A stretch of 64,000 nt of DNA, taken from positions 1 to 64,000 of the forward strand of contig NZ_QPKS01000009.1 in assembly GCF_003344535.1 (NCBI RefSeq). Direction: 5' to 3'. The stretch comes from Exiguobacterium flavidum. Its GTDB lineage: Bacteria > Bacillota > Bacilli > Exiguobacteriales > Exiguobacteriaceae. Positions 26,275-35,125 of this stretch are shown here, piece after piece. Position 1 is the first letter of the stretch, and each line of letters starts with the position of its first letter. Both the position numbers and the translations under genes were made by a program. Under the pieces are notes generated by a model. That model was given only the letters and a program-made list of their open reading frames with translations. It ran no database searches and was not told the origin of the DNA.

Positions 26275-27441
26275 TCATGCGTAGGAATGAAGGCCAGCGA
26301 CGACGAGGTTGACGAAAATCAGGTTGAACATGATGACGGCGAAACCGCCGACGACAAGCCAAGCTGACTTTTTCCCGACCCAGCCGCGTTGTATGCGCAT
26401 ATGCAGGTAGAAGACGTAGAACAACATCGTGATGAGCGCCCAGACCTCTTTCGGATCCCAGCCCCAGTATCTGCTCCATGCCATCTGCGCCCAGATCATC
26501 GCGAAGATCAGGCCACCGAGAATGAAGACCGGCAATCCGATCGCAACGGCACGGTAGCTGATTTCATCAGCAGTGTCGAGGTCGATCTTTCGCGCGATCG
26601 GCTTGAGTGTCTCGGCGATCCGCTTCCGGAAGACGACGAAGCGCAGAACCACGTAGAGGATCAGCCCGCTGATCAAAGACCACAACACCGTGTTCAGTTT
26701 GTTCGCATTGATATAGTTCGGCAGTTCGACGAATGCGCCTGAACCACTGAGTACCTTGCCACCCTCCGGACCAGTCAAGACCGGCATCGAATACTCATGT
26801 TTCATCGTCGCACCGTTCTTCGCGACATACTCGATCGTCGAATCGCTTCCGATCGCTTTGAACATCAGACCGACAAAAATGTATCCGACCACACAGATGA
26901 GCGTAAAGAAGACGATTTCAAGCCATGTCCGTGTTTTCGATTCTTTCGAGAAGTCAGTCGCATGGACCAGGTAAAGCAAACCGGTCGCGAAGCTGACGGC
27001 AAGGATTCCTTCACCTAGCGCAGCCGTCGTGACGTGAATCTTCAGCCAGACGCTCTGCAGCGCCGGAATGAGCGGTTGGACCTCATCCGGGAACATCGAG
27101 GCGTATGCGATGACGAGAAGCGCGACCGGCATCGCGATGAGGCCGAGGACGTTGTTCCGGTAGATGCCGTAGACGATCAGGAAACCGAATACCATCATCA
27201 TGCCGAAGAACGTCGTGTATTCATACAGATTCGATACAGGAGCGTGTCCTGCACCGGCCCAGCGCGTAAAGAAGTATCCAAGCTGCGCGATGAAACCGAT
27301 CAGCGCAAGCGAGAAGGCGATCCGACCGCTCTTCGACGGCCCTTTCTTCCCGCTCGTCGCGACGGCGAAGAATGCCGTGCTGATTAGATAAAGAATGAAT
27401 GATACAAGCAGCAGATTGCCGCTTAGACTGAGCAGATTCAT
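26275..27441 (-). CDS. resC: cytochrome c biogenesis protein ResC/CcsB-CcsA type, 388 aa
   Basis: A multi-spanning haem handling protein of system II cytochrome c maturation. The tryptophan-rich WWD-like haem segment is visible as AWSRYWGWDPKEVWALI, with conserved histidines in flanking loops. About eight or more hydrophobic segments are present. It overlaps resB by 4 nt, and the two proteins form the haem export/ligation complex. Confidence 0.93.
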   Translation of the reverse strand: MNLLSLSGNLLLVSFILYLISTAFFAVATSGKKGPSKSGRIAFSLALIGFIAQLGYFFTRWAGAGHAPVSNLYEYTTFFGMMMVFGFLIVYGIYRNNVLGLIAMPVALLVIAYASMFPDEVQPLIPALQSVWLKIHVTTAALGEGILAVSFATGLLYLVHATDFSKESKTRTWLEIVFFTLICVVGYIFVGLMFKAIGSDSTIEYVAKNGATMKHEYSMPVLTGPEGGKVLSGSGAFVELPNYINANKLNTVLWSLISGLILYVVLRFVVFRKRIAETLKPIARKIDLDTADEISYRAVAIGLPVFILGGLIFAMIWAQMAWSRYWGWDPKEVWALITMLFYVFYLHMRIQRGWVGKKSAWLVVGGFAVIMFNLIFVNLVVAGLHSYA

Positions 27442-28994
27442 GCCGTTTCCCCCTCTTCACGCAGCTTTTGACGATCTTCGAGCTCTGGAAGTCCCACTGC
27501 CGTCAGCGCGTGATTCGCTTCTTTCTGAAGCGCCAATGCATTTTTGTTCGTGTAGCCTGCGATCTCCACCTGTCCATTTTCAGAACGGACCCAGAGTCGG
27601 CGATGCGGCCAGTACATGCCGATGATCAGACCTGCCATGAAGATGATTCCCCCGACGTACAGGAAAGGCAGAGTCAGGTCTTTCTTCACACGAAGCCCCG
27701 AGATGTCCGCAAACTCCGTTCCTGCGAACTCCATCGCGTATTGGTTGTCATCCCCGCCGACGTTCATCCGGATACCGACCAGGCTCCGTTCGCCCTTCGG
27801 ATGTTCGGGTGAGGTGATGTTGAAGACATACGCCGGATTGATCAGGCGTGCCGATTTCGTGTTCGGCACGCCGTCCTCGACGACGAAATCAGGGAAGAAA
27901 TCGATGAGTTCGACTTTGTAGCCTTCCTTCAGATCGTATTCCTGCTTCGGATCGCGCAAATCGATTTTGATCGAATCGACCGGCTTCCCTGTTTTTTGGT
28001 TCATGATGTCGAACGACATCGAAATGAATTCAGGCTCAGAAGCATATTGTTCCTGGAACACTTGGTAATCTCCGAACGTAAACGGATGATTGACCTCTGT
28101 CGATCCACTCTTCACTTCCTCGAGCTTCGGTTTCCCGTTCTCAAGCGTACCGGTCCGCTCGTACAGACGCAGCTCCGTCTCGTAGTTCTTAGGGACATTG
28201 CTGCCTGCACGTTCGAGCGCCTCCTGGAACTTGGCGTTCTCCTTCTTCGGGTCATAGAACTCGAGATTGAACGCGTCGCTCTTCAAGTAATACTGACTGT
28301 CCGTCGCCTGGATCGGCAACGTGTCCCCTTCGCGCAGCCAAATCAGTTCGTCCGCGTGCATGCCCGGGACGACACGCAGCATCGCTCCCCCAAAGAACAA
28401 AACGAGCCCGATATGGTTGATGTATGGACCATAGCGCCCGAACCGTTGCTTTTCTGCAAAGAGCGCACCATCCTTGCGCTTCACTTTGTAGCCTTTCTTC
28501 TTCAAGAGCGGCTCAAGCCCATCGATTTGATCCTGCGATCCGCTCGCCGATGCGCCGAATCGCTGACCGTCCATGAAGCGTTTCGTCCGGATGACCGGTT
28601 GCTTCTTAAGCGCACGATATAGCGGGAAGAAGCGGTCAATCGAAACGATGATGATCGAAAGGAGCAACAATGTGATCAGGCCGATATACCACCACGACTC
28701 GAAAAGCCGGTGGAAGCCGAGCGTATAGTACAGAAGTCCGGCCGATCCGTACTCCTTTTGATAGTACTCTGCAGGAGGTAGATTCTGAGGAATGTACATT
28801 TCCTGCGGGAAAATCGTACCGACGCCGGAAGCCAGGATGATCAAGCCGATCAGCCAAAGCCCGACCTTCACCGAGGAGAAGAACGCCCAGACCCGGTCGA
28901 TCGTCCGCGAGATGGAAGAGCGGCTCCGCCTGTTCGAGCGCAGCTCCGCTTCCTCATAGCGCATGTCGATTGGTTTGAATTCTTTTTGCATCAT
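27438..28994 (-). CDS. resB: cytochrome c biogenesis protein ResB, 518 aa
   Basis: Partner of ResC in haem delivery to apocytochrome c. It has three N-terminal membrane segments (VGLWLIGLIILASGVGTIFP is the first), a large extracytoplasmic domain (about 230-440), and a last membrane segment near residue 455 (LPFLYVGGIIFMAGLIIGMY). The first two codons are both Met, so the true start may be one codon later. It lies 18 bp after resA. Confidence 0.92.
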   Translation of the reverse strand: MMQKEFKPIDMRYEEAELRSNRRSRSSISRTIDRVWAFFSSVKVGLWLIGLIILASGVGTIFPQEMYIPQNLPPAEYYQKEYGSAGLLYYTLGFHRLFESWWYIGLITLLLLSIIIVSIDRFFPLYRALKKQPVIRTKRFMDGQRFGASASGSQDQIDGLEPLLKKKGYKVKRKDGALFAEKQRFGRYGPYINHIGLVLFFGGAMLRVVPGMHADELIWLREGDTLPIQATDSQYYLKSDAFNLEFYDPKKENAKFQEALERAGSNVPKNYETELRLYERTGTLENGKPKLEEVKSGSTEVNHPFTFGDYQVFQEQYASEPEFISMSFDIMNQKTGKPVDSIKIDLRDPKQEYDLKEGYKVELIDFFPDFVVEDGVPNTKSARLINPAYVFNITSPEHPKGERSLVGIRMNVGGDDNQYAMEFAGTEFADISGLRVKKDLTLPFLYVGGIIFMAGLIIGMYWPHRRLWVRSENGQVEIAGYTNKNALALQKEANHALTAVGLPELEDRQKLREEGETA

Positions 28995-29012
28995 GATTCC
29001 CCTTCCGAGGCT

Positions 29013-29603
29013 TTATTTCTTCGCCTTCGCGATCAATTCATCCAGTTTCGCCTGGTCGATTTCGCCTTCGTACTTCTCGATGACCTCTCCGTCCTTGTTG
29101 ATGACGAACGTCACAGGCAGGTTGTAGATACCGTAGGCCTTCTCGACCGACGAGTCCGTGTCCATCAGGATCGGATAATCGGTACCGCCGATGTCCTTGA
29201 TGAAGTTCGATACCCGAATCGGTGTCTCACCGACGTTGACAGCAACGAAATCGACACCTTGGTCCTTCATTGCGCCGTAGTTTTTGTTGATCAGGGGCAT
29301 CTCCTTCTTGCATGGCTCACAGAACGTTCCCCAGAAGTTCAGCAACAGGCCTTCCCCTTCATAATCCTTCAAAGTATGCTGCTTTTCCCCGTACAGGTCG
29401 ACGAGCGCGAAGTCCGGTGCGTCGTCTCCGGCGATGACGCGTCCATTTTTGTCACGGGTCGCCTGTTCGATGAACTGCATGATCACGACAGCACCTGCGA
29501 ACAGCACCATCGTCATGATCATCAAGCGCCAGAAAGAGCGTTTCTTTTTACCGTCAGAAGCCTTGTGTAAGCGTTCTTCCGTAGTCTGTTTTTTCTTGTC
29601 CAT
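29013..29603 (-). CDS. resA: thiol-disulfide oxidoreductase ResA, 196 aa
   Basis: A membrane-anchored thioredoxin-like protein that reduces the haem-binding cysteines of apocytochromes c. One N-terminal membrane segment (about 24-43) is followed by a thioredoxin fold with the CEPC active site in WGTFCEPCKKEMPL and the cis-Pro region YNLPVTFVI. First gene of resA-resB-resC. Confidence 0.95.
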   Translation of the reverse strand: MDKKKQTTEERLHKASDGKKKRSFWRLMIMTMVLFAGAVVIMQFIEQATRDKNGRVIAGDDAPDFALVDLYGEKQHTLKDYEGEGLLLNFWGTFCEPCKKEMPLINKNYGAMKDQGVDFVAVNVGETPIRVSNFIKDIGGTDYPILMDTDSSVEKAYGIYNLPVTFVINKDGEVIEKYEGEIDQAKLDELIAKAKK

Positions 29604-29674
29604 GATTTACCGCCTCCGTCCTTTATTGTACTTGAATGTGGAAACAATGTGACGAACGTTAATCGGATTGTCAC

Positions 29675-29704
29675 AAAAAAAGAAAACTCACCCGAATGGA
29701 TGAG
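29675..29704 (-). terminator. intrinsic terminator after rluB
   Basis: CTCACCC (29687-29693) with GGATGAG (29698-29704), followed by a T-rich tract on the minus strand. Confidence 0.75.
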
Positions 29705-29720
29705 CTTTTTGCTTTACAAA

Positions 29721-30482
29721 TCAACGTTTCTTCGTGCCACCACGTCTTTTCGTAGGCGGAACAGTCGGGTTCGCCAGCTCACGCAATTGACTTACTTCTT
29801 TTTTCGAGAGTTCACGCCATTCGCCTGAACTGAGTCCGGCGAGCGTCAGGAAGCCGAATTGTTCGCGCTTCAGCTTGACGACCTCGGAACCGAGCGTCTC
29901 GACCATTTGACGTACTTGACGGTTATGTCCCTCATAGATGATCATCTCGAGGATTGCCGTATTCTTCTTCTTGTCGACGTCACGCATCTCGACGCGCGCC
30001 TTACCCGTCTTGAAACCGTCAGGAAGGACGACGCCCTTCTCAAGCCCCTTGACCTGGAAGTATTCCGGGACTCCCTTGATCTTGACGATGTAGCGCTTCG
30101 GCACCTTATACTTCGGGTGAAGCAAGAGGTTCGAGAACTCGCCGTCGTTCGTCATCAGCAACAGACCGCTCGTGTTGTAGTCGAGCCGACCGACCGGAAA
30201 GATGCGGTGCCCGGGTGGTACGAGATCGACGACCGTGCGTCTTCCTTTGTCGTCATCGACCGTCGAGACGACACCAGTCGGCTTATAGAGCAGGTAGTAG
30301 ACGTGCTCTTCGCGCTCGAGCTTTACGCCGTCGACCTCGACTTCCGCCTTGCCTCCAACTTTCGTTCCGAGTTCCTTGATGACTTTACCGTTTACCTTGA
30401 CACGTCCGTCAAGAATGAGTTGTTCTGCTTTGCGTCGCGAAGCCACACCGGCTTGTGCGATGATTTTCTGTAGTCGTTCCAT
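29721..30482 (-). CDS. rluB: 23S rRNA pseudouridine synthase, RluB type, 253 aa
   Basis: An N-terminal S4 RNA-binding domain (ERLQKIIAQAGVASRRKAEQ) is followed by the pseudouridine synthase domain with the catalytic Asp in VGRLDYNTSGLLLMTND. The C-terminal tail is basic. It follows scpB with a 1-nt overlap and precedes resA, as in B. subtilis. RluB (U2633-type site) is the likely paralogue from this synteny, but RsuA-type enzymes look alike. Confidence 0.9.
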   Translation of the reverse strand: MERLQKIIAQAGVASRRKAEQLILDGRVKVNGKVIKELGTKVGGKAEVEVDGVKLEREEHVYYLLYKPTGVVSTVDDDKGRRTVVDLVPPGHRIFPVGRLDYNTSGLLLMTNDGEFSNLLLHPKYKVPKRYIVKIKGVPEYFQVKGLEKGVVLPDGFKTGKARVEMRDVDKKKNTAILEMIIYEGHNRQVRQMVETLGSEVVKLKREQFGFLTLAGLSSGEWRELSKKEVSQLRELANPTVPPTKRRGGTKKR

Positions 30483-31060
30483 TAATTTACTCTCTCCTCT
30501 GTTGTCAAAGGATCATTTCGGAAGAACAAGTCACCGTCTGCTTCGAACGTCTCTTCGAATTCGAGCGGTGGCAGCTCTTCGATGCTGTTAAGACCAAAGT
30601 GGTCCAGGAAATGATCCGTCGTCTTGTACAATTTTGCTCGTCCGACGCCTTTTGCGCGCCCGGCCTCATCGATCAGTCCTTTTGCACTGAGCGTGTGGAT
30701 GACCCGTTCCGTCTTGACGCCCCTGATGACCTCGATGTCGGCACGGGTGACCGGCTGCTTGTAGGCGATGATGACGAGCGTCTCCATCGCCGCCCGCGAG
30801 AGCGAATCTTCAGCGAGCGACCCGGCGTATGCCTGGATATACGGTGACATCTCTTTTCGTGTCACCAGTTTGAAGACTCCGCCTGACTCGACGATCTGGA
30901 GCGTCCTGTCTTCGTGCTCGAACCGGTCCGCGAGGCGCAGGAGCTGTTCCCGCGCCGCCGCCTCACTGATATCGAGCGTAGTGCTGAGTCCGCGCGGATC
31001 GAGTCCGTCCTCGCCGACGACGAATAATAGGCTTTCGATGATTCTTTCATAAGACGCCAA
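30482..31060 (-). CDS. scpB: segregation and condensation protein B, 192 aa
   Basis: Winged-helix subunit of the Smc-ScpAB condensin, needed for chromosome segregation. Shows [20 protein letters not shown] at the start and the conserved [20 protein letters not shown]. It overlaps scpA by 14 nt and rluB by one base. Confidence 0.95.
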   Translation of the reverse strand: MASYERIIESLLFVVGEDGLDPRGLSTTLDISEAAAREQLLRLADRFEHEDRTLQIVESGGVFKLVTRKEMSPYIQAYAGSLAEDSLSRAAMETLVIIAYKQPVTRADIEVIRGVKTERVIHTLSAKGLIDEAGRAKGVGRAKLYKTTDHFLDHFGLNSIEELPPLEFEETFEADGDLFFRNDPLTTEERVN

Positions 31061-31802
31061 TTGGACTCGCCTCCTGCGTGATAATGTTCAACAGGATATC
31101 TTCTCCCGTTTGTTTGCAAGAAATGTGCCGTTGCTTGACCAGCTCGAGGATTGCGAGGAAAGTGACGACGAGCTCTTCGACGGTCGGCTCTTCGTGGAAG
31201 AAGCCAAAGTAGGTCGCCCCGTCCGAGTTTTCGATATAATCCGCCACCCGGCGCATCTGTTCCTCAAGCGTCCGCTCTTCCCGTCTTACCGTCCTCGACC
31301 TGCGCACCTTCCACGCTGCCCGCTTCTTCATCTTCTCATAGGCATGCAACAGATCACTAAAGGACAGTCCGCCACTGTAGAGCGTCTCTCCTTCGAGGTA
31401 ATGCGTCAAGTCTTCCGGTTGTTTCGAATAGAGTTCGAGCCTGGCCTCCTCTTTTTCCTTGAGGATGACCGCTGCTTCCTTATATGCCTTGTATTCCACG
31501 AGCTGTTGGATCAGACCTTCCCGAGTAGGTTCCTCCTCGAAATCGGGCACGTCCTCGTAATCCTGCTGTTCGATTGGCAACAGCTGCTTGCTCTTGAGCT
31601 GCAGGAGCGTCGCTGCCATCACCAGGTATTCACTCGCGACATCCAGTTCGAGATGCTGCATCGCGCGGATGTAAGATACGTATTGGTCAGTGACGACCGA
31701 TACGGATATATCATAGAGATCGATCTCCAGTTTCCCGATCAAATGAAGGAGCAAGTCGAGCGGGCCTTCGAACGCATCCATCTTCACACTGTATGATTCC
31801 AT
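31047..31802 (-). CDS. scpA: segregation and condensation protein A, 251 aa
   Basis: Kleisin subunit of the Smc complex. N-terminal [20 protein letters not shown] and a C-terminal winged-helix segment ([16 protein letters not shown]) are typical. First gene of scpA-scpB-rluB, starting from an extended -10 promoter in the divergent gap with the DUF309 gene. Confidence 0.95.
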   Translation of the reverse strand: MESYSVKMDAFEGPLDLLLHLIGKLEIDLYDISVSVVTDQYVSYIRAMQHLELDVASEYLVMAATLLQLKSKQLLPIEQQDYEDVPDFEEEPTREGLIQQLVEYKAYKEAAVILKEKEEARLELYSKQPEDLTHYLEGETLYSGGLSFSDLLHAYEKMKKRAAWKVRRSRTVRREERTLEEQMRRVADYIENSDGATYFGFFHEEPTVEELVVTFLAILELVKQRHISCKQTGEDILLNIITQEASPIGVL

Positions 31803-31836
31803 GTATCTCCCTGCCCATCAACGTTTTTTGCGCCTA

Positions 31837-31845
31837 AGTATACCA
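31837..31845 (-). promoter_or_regulatory. extended -10 promoter for scpAB-rluB
   Basis: Minus strand TGGTATACT, 35 bp before the scpA ATG. No good -35 hexamer is seen. Confidence 0.45.
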
Positions 31846-31866
31846 CACAACGCCTGCACCCGACTA

Positions 31867-31875
31867 TGCTATATT
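31867..31875 (+). promoter_or_regulatory. extended -10 promoter for the DUF309 gene
   Basis: TGCTATATT, ending 20 bp before the ATG at 31896. It is divergent from the scpA promoter. Confidence 0.4.
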
Positions 31876-31895
31876 GGTGGAAAGGGGGACGCGAC

Positions 31896-32363
31896 ATGCA
31901 ATCAATCGAGCGATTCGCTTTTGAATTCAATGTGCACCAAGACTATTTCGAATGCCATGAGATACTCGAGGAACTTTGGCAGGCCGGAAACAGGACGGAC
32001 GATTCACTCGTCGGTCTTATTCAGTTGGCAGTTGCACAGTACCATCACCGGCGAGGGAACGAGGCCGGCGCGATGAAGACTTATCCGAAGGCTTTCCAAA
32101 AAATCCGGCAGCACGCGAAGACGATCCGGTCTTACGGCATCGATGCTGGGCTGTTGCTTGAAGTTGAAAGGGAGATTCAGGAGCGCTTCACTCCAATTCG
32201 TCTGCCGCTTCTTTCTCCGGTCAAGGAAGGTGTCGAGCAGCTCGAGAAGCTCGATCTCGACCCGCACTATCTCATGCATAAGCACCGGCTGCGCGATCGC
32301 ACTGAAGTGATCGTCGCAAGGGAGGAAGCACTCGGCCTGCGTGAAACGATGAAAGACCGCTGA
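31896..32363 (+). CDS. DUF309 family protein, 155 aa
   Basis: A small all-helical protein (B. subtilis YpuF family) of unknown function. The signature FNVHQDYFECHEILEELW with HxxFECHE is clear. The frame opens at 31866, but the ATG at 31896 is preceded by AAGGGGG. In B. subtilis the homologue also lies next to scpA. It converges on the ribT-like gene, and both stop codons lie inside one hairpin. Confidence 0.85.
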   Translation: MQSIERFAFEFNVHQDYFECHEILEELWQAGNRTDDSLVGLIQLAVAQYHHRRGNEAGAMKTYPKAFQKIRQHAKTIRSYGIDAGLLLEVEREIQERFTPIRLPLLSPVKEGVEQLEKLDLDPHYLMHKHRLRDRTEVIVAREEALGLRETMKDR

Positions 32364-32382
32364 TTCGTTTCAGCGGTCTTTC
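32351..32382. terminator. shared hairpin between convergent genes
   Basis: GAAAGACCGCTG with CAGCGGTCTTTC. The stop codons of the DUF309 gene and the ribT-like gene both fall within it. T tracts on both sides are short. Confidence 0.6.
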
Positions 32383-32717
32383 CATTTCTCGATCAATCTT
32401 TTCGTTTCATCTGTCCCGCCCTCGATTTCCATCTGCAACATCTTTTGCGCTTCATCGAGCAGTTCATAAGACATCTTTTCCCCGCGGAAGGACGGAGAGA
32501 GCGCGATATGTTCCAATTCTGCATGGCCATCCATCAATTGGAACCCGACGATCCCAATAAAATCATCGTCCTGGCGGTACAGGTATAGTCTCCGATTCTC
32601 GTCCTGTTCATACCCTTGGACGGTCTCAAGAAGAAATAGCGGGTCCTTCACTTCACACGAAAAGGCGATCAAACCCATCGCTGTCCGCTCATGCATCTTT
32701 TTGTACTTCACTAACAT
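32370..32717 (-). CDS. ribT: RibT-like GNAT acetyltransferase, 115 aa
   Basis: Resembles RibT of B. subtilis (LVKYKKMHERTAMGLIAFS; LEHIALSPSFRGEKMSYEL as the acetyl-CoA-binding region). Its substrate is unknown; in Bacillus it lies at the end of the riboflavin operon. No other rib gene is in the window. The glycine-rich acetyl-CoA loop is poorly kept (RGEKMS), so activity is uncertain. The ATG at 32717 is chosen over 32732 because of GAAGGA spacing and match to the RibT N-terminus. Confidence 0.7.
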   Translation of the reverse strand: MLVKYKKMHERTAMGLIAFSCEVKDPLFLLETVQGYEQDENRRLYLYRQDDDFIGIVGFQLMDGHAELEHIALSPSFRGEKMSYELLDEAQKMLQMEIEGGTDETKRLIEKWKDR

Positions 32718-32856
32718 CTTTTCCTTCACCATCCTTCAATGAAGAGGCACCTTGTCGACAAATCGCCTCGTCAGATCGCTACTAGCGTCTTGCTGATGTG
32801 TGTGACTTTTCTATTCTACACCTTTTAGAAAGAAGATGTGATTCTTTTTTCTAACC

Positions 32857-32882
32857 AAAAAAAGAGGAGCGAACCGCTCCTC
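32857..32882 (-). terminator. intrinsic terminator after the PfpI gene
   Basis: GAGGAGCG/CGCTCCTC stem followed by T7 on the minus strand. Confidence 0.85.
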
Positions 32883-32886
32883 ACTA

Positions 32887-33417
32887 TCACTTCTCAGCAA
32901 ACACCTTAATGAACTCACGCATATAGTCCGGAAGATCGGGCGGTCTGCGGCTCGAGATGATATGGCCGTCGACGACGACCGCCTCGTCGTGCCAGATAGC
33001 TCCGGCATTCGTCATGTCGTCCTTGATGCCTGGCGTACTCGTCACGTTACGCCCTTTCAGGATGTCAGCGGAAATCAGTACCCAGCCGGCGTGACAGATC
33101 TGTCCGATCGGCTTCTCCGCCTTATCCATCTCCCTTACGAGATTCAGTACGTCATCGAAACGACGCAACAAATCCGGCGACCATCCCCCGGGGACGAGGA
33201 TCGCATCGTACTCATCAGCTGAGACTTCTGAAAATGCCTTGTCCGATGTAACAGGAACGCCGTATTTCCCGATATAGGTCTCGCCAGCTTTCTCTCCTGC
33301 GATGTCGACCGTGGCTCCTGCCTCCCGCAGACGCAGCACGGGGTACCAAAGCTCGAGATCCTCGAAATCCTTCGAAACGATTTGAATGACTTTCTTGCCT
33401 TGCAGTTCCACATTCAT
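32887..33417 (-). CDS. DJ-1/PfpI family protein, 176 aa
   Basis: A PfpI-like class I glutamine-amidotransferase-fold protein, related to general stress protein 18 and deglycase/protease-annotated members. The nucleophile cysteine is in IGQICHAGWVLIS and the acid in ILVPGGWSPDLLR. The length is typical. The frame starts at 33435, but the ATG at 33417 follows AGAAGGGGGA. It is a single gene. The real reaction of this subgroup is debated. Confidence 0.85.
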   Translation of the reverse strand: MNVELQGKKVIQIVSKDFEDLELWYPVLRLREAGATVDIAGEKAGETYIGKYGVPVTSDKAFSEVSADEYDAILVPGGWSPDLLRRFDDVLNLVREMDKAEKPIGQICHAGWVLISADILKGRNVTSTPGIKDDMTNAGAIWHDEAVVVDGHIISSRRPPDLPDYMREFIKVFAEK

Positions 33418-33461
33418 TCCCCCTTCTGATTTCACTTCTTGTCTTTACCCGCCCGAACGAC

Positions 33462-33495
33462 AAAAAAACTCCGTTCCTCAAGAAGAGGAACGGAG
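33462..33495 (-). terminator. intrinsic terminator after ppiB
   Basis: CTCCGTTCCTC (33469-33479) with GAGGAACGGAG (33485-33495), then T7 on the minus strand. Confidence 0.9.
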
Positions 33496-33502
33496 CGACA
33501 TT

Positions 33503-33940
33503 TTACCCCTCGACGCGGATTTCCTTGATTCCAGCGCCTTGCTTCATGTTTTGTGCGAACTCGACACCAGATGTCACTTGGCCGAATACAGTGTGCACGC
33601 CGTCAAGGTGCGGCTGCGGCTGATGAACGACGAAGAACTGGCTCGAACCCGTGTTACGGCCAGCGTGCGCCATCGAAAGCGAACCGACTTGGTGCTTGTG
33701 CGGGTAAGAAGTCGACGTCTCACAAGGGATCGTCTTGCCAGAACCGCCTGTGCCGTTTCCGATCGGGCATCCGCCCTGCGAGACGAATCCAGGAATGACA
33801 CGGTGGAACTTGAGTCCGTCGTAGAATTCCGAGTTCGCGAGGTTCTCGAAGTTCTCCGTCGTGATCGGTGCATCGCTGTTGAACAGTTCGAATTCCATTT
33901 TGTTGCCGTCTTCAAGCAAGATATATCCTTTTTTGTTCAT
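33503..33940 (-). CDS. ppiB: peptidyl-prolyl cis-trans isomerase, cyclophilin type, 145 aa
   Basis: A cytoplasmic cyclophilin that speeds proline isomerisation during folding. Active-site segments FHRVIPGFVSQGGCP, MAHAGRNTGSSQFF and LDGVHTVFGQV are intact. There is no signal peptide. In B. subtilis ppiB lies in the same ribT-scpA neighbourhood. Confidence 0.95.
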   Translation of the reverse strand: MNKKGYILLEDGNKMEFELFNSDAPITTENFENLANSEFYDGLKFHRVIPGFVSQGGCPIGNGTGGSGKTIPCETSTSYPHKHQVGSLSMAHAGRNTGSSQFFVVHQPQPHLDGVHTVFGQVTSGVEFAQNMKQGAGIKEIRVEG

Positions 33941-34044
33941 GTCAAATCAACCTTTCGGGCTCCTCTGATGCGGAGCGGGTATTTGGCGCGTCATCGCTAC
34001 CTCAAATCGTATTGTAACAAAAACAATGACGTCGCGCAGTCATT

Positions 34045-35052
34045 TCACTCCGAAACAGCGTTTTCCGTGATACGTAAACGAGCCTGCGTCCGGGCATCGA
34101 GTTCGACCGCAACACCGAGAGGAAGCGTCAGCATCGGATCGGTGTGCCCGAAGTCTGCCCCGAGGACGATCGGGAAGTCATAGCCGCGTGTCGCCCGAAG
34201 AATGATTTTGCTGAGCGGCATGTCATCCGAGAATTCGAGCCGGTCCGAGAATCGACCGACGACCATCCCTTTGATTTTGTCGTAGACACCGAGGTGGCGG
34301 AGTTGCGTGAAGTAGCGGTCGAGCGTGCTCGGCGTCTCGCTCTCCTCGTCCTCGACGAACAGGATCACGTCGTCGAAAGACGGCATGTATGATGTTCCTG
34401 CGAGCAGCAGCAGCGTACCGACGTTGCCGGCGATGATTTTGCCGCTCGCCCGACCCTGACGGATGATTTCGAGTCCCTTATTCGGCTTGAATTGTTTGAG
34501 CCGGTCGTCCTGCTCATCCCAAAGCAAATGCTCGTCGGTCCATTCTTCGGAAACGCCAAGCTCCCCCGCCGGCTCCGCCTTCATGAGCGTCCGCTCTAGC
34601 GAGTCGAGCGAAAATGGATGCAATCCGCCGAACTCTCCGAACTGCGGCAGGATGGCAGGGCCGAGGAACGTCACGAGCCCCGTCTTCGCATGTATGCCGG
34701 CATGGAGCGACGTGATGTCGCTGTATCCGAGAAGGATCTTCGGATTGTTCCGGATCAAGTCGTAGTCCAGTTCGTCAAGGAGCTGGTGCGAGTTGAAACC
34801 GCCGATCGTCGTGATGATCGCCTTCACCTCCGGGTCGCGAAAAGCAGCGTGCAGGTCTGCGACACGCTCCTCGATCGTCCCCGCAGTATGCGCGCAACGT
34901 GCCGTCGCATGCTCAGACAATTTGACCTTGAGGCCGAGCTTCTCGAGATAATCGACGGCGCGCCCGAGGCGGCGCGGGACGAATGCCGCGACTGCCGAAG
35001 CAGGTGAAAGGATGACGATCGTATCGCCACGTTTTAGCTTTGCTGGTTTCAT
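34045..35052 (-). CDS. S66-family LD-carboxypeptidase (LdcA/MccF-like), 335 aa
   Basis: A serine peptidase of family S66, which includes cytoplasmic muramoyl-tetrapeptide LD-carboxypeptidases used in murein recycling and MccF microcin-immunity peptidases. The nucleophile Ser is in LLGYSDITSLH; the Glu-His part of the triad is expected in the C-terminal half (FVEDEESE; LGADFGHTDP). The N-terminal KRGDTIVILSPASA is typical. The long insert between these parts is more MccF-like than E. coli LdcA, so the substrate is open. Confidence 0.8.
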   Translation of the reverse strand: MKPAKLKRGDTIVILSPASAVAAFVPRRLGRAVDYLEKLGLKVKLSEHATARCAHTAGTIEERVADLHAAFRDPEVKAIITTIGGFNSHQLLDELDYDLIRNNPKILLGYSDITSLHAGIHAKTGLVTFLGPAILPQFGEFGGLHPFSLDSLERTLMKAEPAGELGVSEEWTDEHLLWDEQDDRLKQFKPNKGLEIIRQGRASGKIIAGNVGTLLLLAGTSYMPSFDDVILFVEDEESETPSTLDRYFTQLRHLGVYDKIKGMVVGRFSDRLEFSDDMPLSKIILRATRGYDFPIVLGADFGHTDPMLTLPLGVAVELDARTQARLRITENAVSE

Positions 35053-35084
35053 GTAAATCCCCCCCTATTTCTAGGGATTATACC

Positions 35085-35118
35085 AAAAAAAGCCATTCTC
35101 TGTAAGAAGAGAATGGCT
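35085..35118 (-). terminator. intrinsic terminator after pdp
   Basis: AGCCATTCTC (35091-35100) with GAGAATGGCT (35109-35118), then T7 on the minus strand. Confidence 0.9.
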
Positions 35119-35125
35119 TTGCCGA

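Noticed and set aside
30862..31119. Extra small frame across the scpA-scpB junction
   Set aside because: The two genes overlap by 14 nt in their own frames and explain the region fully.
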